In this document: positions 51,881-58,774 of the stretch, piece after piece
How positions within the stretch are numbered: position 1 is the first letter of the stretch
Layout of the letters: each line of letters begins with the position of its first letter
Assembly: GCA_963811225.1 (NCBI GenBank)
Contig: CAWEQO010000004.1
Location: 390,231-454,230 of the forward strand
Length of the DNA stretch: 64,000 nt
Source of the DNA: CAWEQO01 sp963811225
GTDB taxonomy: Bacteria; Chloroflexota; Anaerolineae; Anaerolineales; Anaerolineaceae
Direction of reading: 5' to 3'
Made by a program: the position numbers and the translations under genes
The notes under the pieces: generated by a model
Seen by the model: the letters and a program-made list of their open reading frames with translations, nothing else
What the model was told of the DNA's origin: nothing
Databases searched by the model: none

Positions 51881-52942
51881 TTGGCAATTAATCCCTTCAA
51901 TTGGCTGATGGGTCTGTTCTCCCTTGACATTGGCATTGACTTGGGGACAGCAAATACTCTTGTCAACGTCCGTGGCAAAGGGATTGTGATCAACGAGCCC
52001 TCTTGGGTAGCCATTGACAAACGATCCAGAAGACCATTGGCGATTGGGGCCCAGGCGAAAGAAATGGTCGGACGCACACCTGCGAACGTGATCGCCATCC
52101 GTCCTTTGCGCGATGGGGTTATTTCTGAATTCGAAATCACTCAGGCGATGCTCGGTTACTTTATCGGTAAGGCTCATCAGCAAACCATCGTTCCCATGCC
52201 GCGCCCTCGGGTGGTGATTGGCATCCCCTCGGGCGCAACCGAGGTGGAGAAGCGCGCCGTCTACGACGCTGCCATGGCTGCCGGAGCGCGCGCCGCTTAT
52301 TTGATCGAAGAGCCGCGCGCTGCAGCCCTCGGCGCCGGCCTGCCCGTGTCCGAAATTCACGGCACCATGGTCGTGGACATCGGCGGCGGCACCACGGAAG
52401 TCGCCCTGCTTTCCATGGGCGGCATTGTCGTCTCGCGCTCCTTGCGCGTTGCCGGCGACAAGATGGACCAGGAAATCATCACTTATATTCGCAACAAATA
52501 CAACCTGTTCATCGGCGAACGTATGGCCGAACAGGTAAAAATGGTGGTCGGCTCCGGTTACCCCTTGCCGACCGAAAAGACCATGATGGCGCGCGGCCGT
52601 AATCTGGTCACCGGCCTGCCCGAGGCGGTCGAGATCTCCTCGATTGAGATCCGAGAAGCCATTGCCGGGTCGGTGCAGGTGATCATCGACACCATCAAGG
52701 ATGCCCTGGACGAGGCGCCTCCTGAGATCGTCGCCGACCTGATCGAATCGGGCATCTGCCTGGCGGGCGGCGGATCGCAGCTGCACGGCCTGTCTGAACG
52801 CCTGGCCGACGAGCTGCACCTGCGCGTGTGGGTCGCCGAAGACCCGATGACCTGCGTGGCCCGCGGCGCCGGGATGATCTTGGAAGACCTCGATCAGTTC
52901 AGTAATTTCCTGGTCGGCCTCGACCGATCAGGAACACGATGA
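51881..52942 (+). CDS. mreB: Rod shape-determining protein MreB
   Basis: This actin-like ATPase of about 353 residues polymerises under the membrane and guides the elongation machinery. Visible actin-fold motifs are DIGIDLGTANT (phosphate 1), VVIGIPSGATEVE, RAAYLIEEPRAAALGAGL, VVDIGGGTTEVALLS (phosphate 2), and SGICLAGGGSQLHGL (adenosine motif). GAGGAG lies six bases before TTG 51881, making TTG the likely start (LAINPFNWLMGL); an ATG at 51908 is the alternative. It is the first gene of the mreB-mreC-mreD-mrdA-minC cluster, controlled by the extended -10 promoter upstream. Confidence 0.95.
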   Translation: MAINPFNWLMGLFSLDIGIDLGTANTLVNVRGKGIVINEPSWVAIDKRSRRPLAIGAQAKEMVGRTPANVIAIRPLRDGVISEFEITQAMLGYFIGKAHQQTIVPMPRPRVVIGIPSGATEVEKRAVYDAAMAAGARAAYLIEEPRAAALGAGLPVSEIHGTMVVDIGGGTTEVALLSMGGIVVSRSLRVAGDKMDQEIITYIRNKYNLFIGERMAEQVKMVVGSGYPLPTEKTMMARGRNLVTGLPEAVEISSIEIREAIAGSVQVIIDTIKDALDEAPPEIVADLIESGICLAGGGSQLHGLSERLADELHLRVWVAEDPMTCVARGAGMILEDLDQFSNFLVGLDRSGTR

Positions 52943-53060
52943 GGAACGCCTGACGGTTCAGGCCGCGGCGCAGTTTCGGTGCAGCAGCGCCGGCCGCCGC
53001 GCTCCCTCTCGGAAATACACACAATAATGCTTTCTACCGGTTTGGTTTTCGCACTCTGAC

Positions 53061-53906
53061 ATGAATACACCTCCTCCGCGCTCTTGGCAGACGGTCGTTT
53101 TGCTGCTTTTCGTGGCCGGGCTGCTTTTCCTGGCCCTCAGCGGCTATTTGAACCCCGCCATGAAATCGGCGCTGTCTCCATTTGTTTCCGTCCAGAGCTG
53201 GGCTGCCGTTCGTTATAACGCGCTCGTTGAGTTTCTGACCGTCCCACGCGACGTCGCTACCCTTCGACAGGATAACGCCGGCCTAAAAAGTCAGGTGTCT
53301 AGCCTGCAGGCTCAGGTGATCCAGCTTCAGCAGCAGCTGCGGGATGCCGAAGTGCTCACTGCTCTGCTCGACTACGCCCGCCCGCACCCACAAAATGAGT
53401 ACGTCGCTTCGACGGTCATCGGGCGTGACCCCAGTCCCTTCCTTCAATATATCTTTATCGACCGCGGCTCCGATGACGGCATCCGTCACGGCATGCCGGT
53501 GGTGACCGAGCAGGGTTTGGTCGGTCGCATCGATGCCGTGACTGCCAACGCCGCCCGCGTCCAGCTCATCACCGACCCCTCTTCTTCGATCAATGTTCGC
53601 TTGCAGCGCTTGCAATCCGAGGCCATGCTAACCGGCTCGATCACCGGCGATATCAGTTTGGAGATGATCCCGCAAGATCTGGAGCTGTCTCCAGCCGACC
53701 TGGTCCTCACCTCCGGCCTGGGCGGCGACTACCCCTCTGATGTAGTCATCGGCCAGGTAATCAGCGTGCGCCGAAAAGCCACCGACCTGTTCCAAACTGC
53801 CTCGATCCAGCCCGTAGTCGACTTCCGCTCGCTGAAGGCTGTCTTGGTCATCACCAACTTCCGCCCGGTCGATATTGGCCCGCTCGAACCTGCTGCGAAC
53901 CCCTAA
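53061..53906 (+). CDS. mreC: Rod shape-determining protein MreC
   Basis: This 281-residue protein has one N-terminal membrane span (VVLLLFVAGLLFLALSGY), a coiled coil (DNAGLKSQVSSLQAQVIQLQ) and a beta-rich periplasm-side domain with VIGRDPSPFLQYIFIDRGS, GLVGRIDAV and GLGGDYPSDVVIGQV, all typical of MreC. It links MreB to PBP2 and MreD. It starts 118 bases after mreB, without an obvious ribosome site, and mreD follows after five bases. Confidence 0.94.
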   Translation: MNTPPPRSWQTVVLLLFVAGLLFLALSGYLNPAMKSALSPFVSVQSWAAVRYNALVEFLTVPRDVATLRQDNAGLKSQVSSLQAQVIQLQQQLRDAEVLTALLDYARPHPQNEYVASTVIGRDPSPFLQYIFIDRGSDDGIRHGMPVVTEQGLVGRIDAVTANAARVQLITDPSSSINVRLQRLQSEAMLTGSITGDISLEMIPQDLELSPADLVLTSGLGGDYPSDVVIGQVISVRRKATDLFQTASIQPVVDFRSLKAVLVITNFRPVDIGPLEPAANP

Positions 53907-53911
53907 ACCCC

Positions 53912-54412
53912 ATGGCGATCCTGCTTGCTTTTCCCATGCTGGTCTTGCTGGTGATGTTCCAAACGGTCGTCGTCAGCAATCTCACGCTGTTGCGCGGCAG
54001 CGCCGATCTGGTGATGCTGGTTCTTATCGCCTGGTCGCTCCACGAGCGCGTGCGCGCCGCCTGGATTTGGGCCTTCGTGGCCGGAGCGCTGGTCAGTTTC
54101 ATTTCTGCCCTGCCGATGCTCACCCCCCTGATCGGCTATCTGATTGTGACCGGCATCGCCCGGTTGCTCCAGCAGCGTTTGTGGCAGTCGCCGATCCTGG
54201 CTATGTTCGTCACCACCGTGGCGGGCACCCTGATCTTCCAACTGATGTCGATGATTGTGTTGATCTTCTCCGGCACGCCCCTGCCTTTGCGCGAGAGCCT
54301 CAGCCTGGTGGTGCTGCCCTCGGCGCTCTTGAATCTGCTGTTATCATTACCCGTATACGCTTTAGTGTCTGATATGGTTAGCTGGGTTTACCCGGCAGAG
54401 GTTGAAGCATGA
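53912..54412 (+). CDS. mreD: Rod shape-determining protein MreD
   Basis: This 166-residue inner-membrane protein has about five hydrophobic segments (for example VLLVMFQTVVVSNLTLL and FVTTVAGTLIFQLMSMIVLI) with few charged residues, as expected for MreD. Identification rests mainly on size, topology and position between mreC and mrdA. Its stop overlaps the mrdA ATG by four bases. Confidence 0.85.
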   Translation: MAILLAFPMLVLLVMFQTVVVSNLTLLRGSADLVMLVLIAWSLHERVRAAWIWAFVAGALVSFISALPMLTPLIGYLIVTGIARLLQQRLWQSPILAMFVTTVAGTLIFQLMSMIVLIFSGTPLPLRESLSLVVLPSALLNLLLSLPVYALVSDMVSWVYPAEVEA

Positions 54413-56529
54413 ACTCGTCACACCCCAATCAATCCAATTCGCTCGACAGCGTGCGCTTGATCGTTTTTTATGGCGCTATGGCAGTCGTTTTTGGCTTTTT
54501 CGCGCTGCGTCTGTTCAGCTTGCAAGTCGTGCAGGGCAAGGCCTTCCTGGCTCAAGCCAACGAGAACCGCACGACAAAGATCAATCTGCAAACACAGCGC
54601 GGCATTATCTACGACCGCAACGGCTATGTGTTGGCCCGTAACATCGCTTCCTATAACATTACGGTTACCCCTGCCAACCTGCCCGATTTCGTTCCCAACA
54701 ACGGCCTGCTGCAGGATACTCCTGGCTCCATTCAAGAGATCTACCGCCAGCTTTCTGAGCTGCTCGATATGCCGGTCAGCGCCGGCAATATCGATGACGA
54801 AGAGGCGATCAAGGCCTTCAAGCCTTGCAACAACGACTTCGGCATTGCCGAGATCGTGTTCATCGAGGACACCAACTCGCCCTACGAGCCAATCCAGATC
54901 AAGTGTAACGTCGACCAGAAGACCGCCATGATCGTCCGAGAAAAGGCCATGGATATGCCCGGCGTCGGCATCGAGATTGAGCCGGTGCGCGACTATCCCA
55001 CCGGTTACCGCACGGCTGAGGTGGTCGGCTTCCTTGGTCCGCTGCCCGCCGACCAGGAAGAAGCGCTCAAGGCCCAGGGCTGGGTTCCCGGCCGCGATAA
55101 GTATGGTTATGCCGGGATCGAGATGTCGCTTAACGATATTTTGAGCGGCAAGAACGGCGAGCGTGTGATGGAGGTGGACGTTGCGGGCAAAGAGATCAAA
55201 GACCTCGAGCCGCCGGTCGACCCGATCCCCGGCAACAACGTCAAGCTAACCATCGACACCCGCCTGCAGAACGCTGCCCGCGAAGCCATGCGCAGCGAGA
55301 TGGATTATTGGAACACGCGCCTATACCAGATGAAGATGGACAGCGGCGTGGTCATCGCCATGAATCCCAAGACCGGCGAGATTTTGGCCATGATTTCGGA
55401 GCCCAACTACGAGAACAACCGGATGGCCCGCTTGATCCCCATCTATTACTACAACCAGTTGATGGCCGATCCGCATAAGCCATTGCTCAATACCGCCATT
55501 TCATCCGAGGTACCCCCCGGATCGGTCTTCAAGATGGCTCCCGCCATCGGTATTTTGAACGAGCGAGTGGTCACGCCCGAATATCAGATCGAAGACCCGG
55601 GTGAGATCTCGGTCATGCAGCACTTTAGTCCCAACGATCCCGGCACTCCCAGAAAGTATGTCTGCTGGGACCGCGCCGGTCACGGCATGGTCGACTTCGT
55701 CCACGGTGTCGCCTGGTCGTGTGACGTGTACTGGTACAAAGTCGGCGGCGGTTATCAAGACGAGGTCACCGGCAACGGCCTGGGGATCTGGCGCATGGGT
55801 GAGTACGCCCGGGCGCTGGGTTACGGCGCGGTTTCCGGCATCGAGCTGCCCGGCGAGGCTGACGGCCTGGTACCGGACCCCGACTGGAAACGTATGAACC
55901 TGGGTGAGAGCTGGTCCACCGGCGATACCTACATCGCCACGATGGGTCAGGGTTACGTGCTCGCCACGCCCCTGCAGGTGCTCACCTCGATTGCCACCCT
56001 GGCCAATGATGGCAAGCTTATGCAGCCCACCCTGGTCAAGGAAATCCTCGACCCCGACGGCAACGTGATCCGCCCCTTCCAGCCCAAGTTGAAGTGGGAC
56101 ATCACCAAAGATCCGGTCATCCAGGTCTACGACGAAAACAATTACCTCACTGGCGAGAAAAAGACCGTCGAGTCGTGGGTGATTGAAAAGGCCCAAGAAG
56201 GTATGCGCATGGTGGATATGGAAGGCGGCACCGGTGAAACGGTCTTCGCCGATATGCCTGTCCCTGCCGCCGGGAAGACCGGCACCGCCGAATACTGCGA
56301 CAACATCGCGAATGAGAAAGGCCTGTGCAAGCCGGAAAGCTGGCCGCAGCACTCCTGGTACGCTGGTTATGCCCCCGCCGACGACCCCGAGATTGCTGTC
56401 GTCGCTTTCGTCTACAACGGCGGTGAGGGCGCCAGCGTCGCTGCCCCCATTGTCCGCAGCGTCATGGACGCCTACTTCTGCTTCAAGGCCCTCGATAACG
56501 GCGAATCGGACAGCCCGTTTTGCCCCTAA
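54409..56529 (+). CDS. mrdA: Penicillin-binding protein 2 (elongasome transpeptidase)
   Basis: This 706-residue class B PBP cross-links peptidoglycan during elongation. It has a single N-terminal span (VFYGAMAVVFGFFALRLFSL), a dimerisation domain starting TQRGIIYDRNGYVLA, and a transpeptidase domain with Ser372-x-x-Lys375 in PPGSVFKM, SCD at 437-439 in the position of the SxN motif (Asp for Asn, as in some PBP2 proteins), and Lys623-Thr-Gly in AAGKTGTAE. Several cysteines in surface loops (CNND, CNV, YVCWD) are unusual. It overlaps mreD by four bases. Confidence 0.95.
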   Translation: MNSSHPNQSNSLDSVRLIVFYGAMAVVFGFFALRLFSLQVVQGKAFLAQANENRTTKINLQTQRGIIYDRNGYVLARNIASYNITVTPANLPDFVPNNGLLQDTPGSIQEIYRQLSELLDMPVSAGNIDDEEAIKAFKPCNNDFGIAEIVFIEDTNSPYEPIQIKCNVDQKTAMIVREKAMDMPGVGIEIEPVRDYPTGYRTAEVVGFLGPLPADQEEALKAQGWVPGRDKYGYAGIEMSLNDILSGKNGERVMEVDVAGKEIKDLEPPVDPIPGNNVKLTIDTRLQNAAREAMRSEMDYWNTRLYQMKMDSGVVIAMNPKTGEILAMISEPNYENNRMARLIPIYYYNQLMADPHKPLLNTAISSEVPPGSVFKMAPAIGILNERVVTPEYQIEDPGEISVMQHFSPNDPGTPRKYVCWDRAGHGMVDFVHGVAWSCDVYWYKVGGGYQDEVTGNGLGIWRMGEYARALGYGAVSGIELPGEADGLVPDPDWKRMNLGESWSTGDTYIATMGQGYVLATPLQVLTSIATLANDGKLMQPTLVKEILDPDGNVIRPFQPKLKWDITKDPVIQVYDENNYLTGEKKTVESWVIEKAQEGMRMVDMEGGTGETVFADMPVPAAGKTGTAEYCDNIANEKGLCKPESWPQHSWYAGYAPADDPEIAVVAFVYNGGEGASVAAPIVRSVMDAYFCFKALDNGESDSPFCP

Positions 56530-56603
56530 GAGTTTCTCTTTGACCAATTTCACGAACCCTGAGCGCCCGCCCGCCGAGATCGTAGAGTCTGCCTCTTTAG
56601 AAA

Positions 56604-56646
56604 AGTTGTCAGCGCAGGCGCTGCGATTGACAACCACTGATATAAT
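56604..56646 (+). promoter_or_regulatory. Possible minC promoter and inverted repeat
   Basis: A TATAAT (56641-56646) lies about 60 bases before minC, downstream of an inverted repeat gttgtca/tgacaac (56605-56634 region) with gcgc inner arms. No -35 box is well placed, so an activator or extended recognition would be needed. Confidence 0.3.
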
Positions 56647-56703
56647 AAACCCATTAGTATCTGATTAAAACCGCCTGCACGGAGAGAGATACCGGAACAA
56701 AGA

Positions 56704-57405
56704 ATGGTGAGCAACAAGCAGCAAATCACGGTACGGATCAAAGGCGTTCGAGACGGCCTGCTGGTCACATTTGGTGAAGGCGAATGGCCCGATCTTCAGG
56801 ATGCTTTGTTCCAGCACATCGAAGAGCGTGAGAATTTCTTCAATGGAGCCAAAGTTGCCCTCGACGTCGGCAATCATATCCTGCATGCCGCCGAGATGGG
56901 CGCTCTCCGCGACCGCCTCTCCGACAAAGGCGTGACCTTGTGGGCAATCCTCAGCAACTCGCCTACATCCGAAGCAACCGCCCAGGTGCTTGGCCTGGCC
57001 ACCCGCCTGTCAACCCCTAAGCCCGACCGGGTCGTCCGATCCATGGATGCCAACTTGCCGGGTGAGGGAGCCGTGCTGGTGCAGCGCACCCTGCGTTCCG
57101 GTTTTCGTGTGGCCTATCAGGGTCACATCGTCGTCATTGGCGACGTCAACCCCGGCGCTGAGATTATCGCCTCAGGCAGCGTGGTGGTGTGGGGACGCCT
57201 GCGCGGCGTCGTCCATGCCGGGGCAGAGGGCAACGACCAGGCCATCGTGTGCGCCTTGGACATGAACCCCACCCAACTGCGCATTGGCGAGCTGATCGCA
57301 GTGCAGCCGCAGCGTAAGGGCAAAAAGCCCCAGCCGGAGGTCGCCAGGGTCAAGAATGGGCGGGTCGAAGTCGAGCCATGGAATTATAAAGAGGGAGGAA
57401 GATGA
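56704..57405 (+). CDS. minC: Septum site-determining protein MinC
   Basis: This 233-residue FtsZ inhibitor has an N-terminal domain (ITVRIKGVRDGLLVTFGEG, VALDVGNHILHAAEM) and the right-handed beta-helix C-terminal domain with GHIVVIGDVNPGAEIIASGS and VWGRLRGVVHAGAEGN, the MinC signature. The C-terminal domain normally binds MinD, but no minD or minE follows: beyond 57405 the sequence degenerates and a terminator appears. The start lies 17 bases after GGAG, slightly far; a GTG at the next codon is also possible. Confidence 0.93.
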   Translation: MVSNKQQITVRIKGVRDGLLVTFGEGEWPDLQDALFQHIEERENFFNGAKVALDVGNHILHAAEMGALRDRLSDKGVTLWAILSNSPTSEATAQVLGLATRLSTPKPDRVVRSMDANLPGEGAVLVQRTLRSGFRVAYQGHIVVIGDVNPGAEIIASGSVVVWGRLRGVVHAGAEGNDQAIVCALDMNPTQLRIGELIAVQPQRKGKKPQPEVARVKNGRVEVEPWNYKEGGR

Positions 57406-57625
57406 CTGCCACGGTTTCATCGGCGATCACGATAGTGCAAACAACGGGGCATCGAAAAGGGAGCTAAATGGACAAATCGAGAACGGCCACTGTCCAGTGG
57501 GTGGTCACGATCCGATAGAGTTCAGCCAGATATTGTATGTCGATGATACGATCCAGGATGCCACCCTCATGCAAATAAGCTGACAGGAAATGGCTGAGTA
57601 AGATGTAGAGGGGCTAACAATAAGT
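57406..57625. other. Degenerate stretch after minC
   Basis: No convincing gene is seen. A GGGAGG-preceded ATG overlapping the minC end opens a frame of only about 20 codons (beginning MTATVSSAITIVQ). A longer frame runs into minC, ending TIQDATLMQIS at 57583, with no recognised family. It may be the remnant of a gene, but no MinD motif such as KGGVGKT can be found in any frame. Confidence 0.5.
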
Positions 57626-57650
57626 GGTCAGGGAGAACCCTGGCCTTTTT
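57626..57650 (+). terminator. Rho-independent terminator of the mre-mrd-min operon
   Basis: ggtcaggg (57626-57633) pairs with ccctggcc (57638-57645), one G-U pair and a 4-base loop, followed by TTTTT (57646-57650). Confidence 0.85.
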
Positions 57651-57683
57651 ATTGTCTCTACTGTGATATAAGCCGTCTAGATA

Positions 57684-57719
57684 AGAAAAACCCCTGGATT
57701 GACGTTATCCGGGGGTTTC
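57684..57719 (-). terminator. Rho-independent terminator of the small orphan gene
   Basis: On the minus strand aaacccccggat pairs with atccaggggttt (57690-57701 region) around a short loop and is followed by a T-run (57684-57690 as A on the plus strand). It lies just after the stop of the 56-residue gene. Confidence 0.8.
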
Positions 57720-57734
57720 ATCGTTGTTTACTGC

Positions 57735-57905
57735 TTAATTTGACATTTGGCTACCATAAGCATCACTAAGGATGAATGCGTACACTCTCGCTAACAGGTC
57801 GATCTGCGCTTCGGTGAAGGCTCTTTTTGCTTGCTCTATCTGCTCTTCATTTAGTTCATCTCTAATGTGATCCTTAGGCTCTTGTTGGATTTGTTGCCAC
57901 TCCAT
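57735..57905 (-). CDS. Small orphan protein (56 aa)
   Basis: This short gene starts at ATG 57905 with GAGGA six bases upstream. The protein (MEWQQIQQEPKDHIRD to SDAYGSQMSN) is hydrophilic and mostly helical, with an acidic middle (ELNEEQIEQAKRAFTEAQ). No family is recognised. Reality is supported by a perfect promoter 70 bases upstream and a strong terminator just after the stop. It lies in AT-rich sequence between the cell-shape operon and the Rhs island and may be an accessory gene. Confidence 0.72.
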   Translation of the reverse strand: MEWQQIQQEPKDHIRDELNEEQIEQAKRAFTEAQIDLLARVYAFILSDAYGSQMSN

Positions 57906-57973
57906 TGTTTTCCTCATTTATACCAATCTCTTTGATACCGATAATGGGGTGCCTAATTTTAGCACCGACAAAT

Positions 57974-58002
57974 ATTATAGCAACAACTATTTTTATTGTC
58001 AA
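57974..58002 (-). promoter_or_regulatory. Promoter of the small orphan gene
   Basis: Minus-strand TTGACA (57997-58002) and TATAAT (57974-57979) with a 17-base spacer, a perfect housekeeping promoter. The remaining bases up to 58200 show nothing else of note apart from high AT content. Confidence 0.85.
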
Positions 58003-58212
58003 CAGTATTATAATAGCAACGAATTATAAACTTACAAATTGGCCAGCCGGCAAAGACCCTCCTCTAATTCGGTAGATCTACTATAAAGCCTCAATCACTT
58101 GCTCTTACTTGCTCAAAGTTTTCCCATTAAAAACAGAAGGACCCAATAACCCTAAATAGTATTTAGAAATATAACGAGTCACTTGTTTGACAAATGGACG
58201 GAAAATCGGTAA

Positions 58213-58647
58213 AGTAATGCTATCCCCTTATCGATACTAGCGATGTTCTTCTTACCGGCCAGCACGCTGCTCGTCCAGATTACCAAACTGCCTGTGTTAG
58301 GCGTCGTTCCGGTGATTGGTTTGACACTGATGTTCGCAGGTGCATCCTGGGCAATGATCAATGTGAATTCACTGCCCATGGTCGTTGACATGACCAATGA
58401 TCTGACGGTCGGCACCTTTACGGGCTTGTACTACTTGTTCTCGACTATGGCGGCGATTGCCGGCCCGAACATCAACGGCTGGATTGTTGCGCTAACCGGG
58501 AATAAATACAACCTGATCATGGTTGTCGGCCCAATATTTATGGTGGTAGCAATGGCTATGATGATCGGCGTGCGCAGGGGCGAGGCAAAGACCTCAGAGG
58601 CTGGTTATACTCCACAAATGCAAAAGAATAGTGCCAATGACATTTAA
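58213..58647 (+). pseudogene. C-terminal remnant of an MFS (sugar-cation symporter-like) transporter
   Basis: About 145 codons encode four hydrophobic segments with a typical late-MFS pattern (NVNSLPMVVDMTNDLTVG, GLYYLFSTMAAIAGPNING). The preceding half of a normal 450-residue transporter is missing; the frame is closed by TAA at 58210. In another frame just upstream TNGRKIGKVML resembles the central MFS loop, and one C missing from the CCCC at about 58224-58227 would join the two. The N-terminal part is still absent, so it is a decayed fragment without a start signal. Confidence 0.8.
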
Positions 58648-58774
58648 TAATGTTCACATACTCTACAATTTGCTAATAAACAGGATTATATAACTGCGGT
58701 TCGTGCTTGCAAGATTCTTATATTATCCAGCAAGGGGAGCTGGCACAAGTCTTGACGAATGATAGTGCGTCTGG

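Noticed and set aside
57406..57600. Degraded minD after minC
   Set aside because: No KGGVGKT or other MinD motif could be found in any frame.
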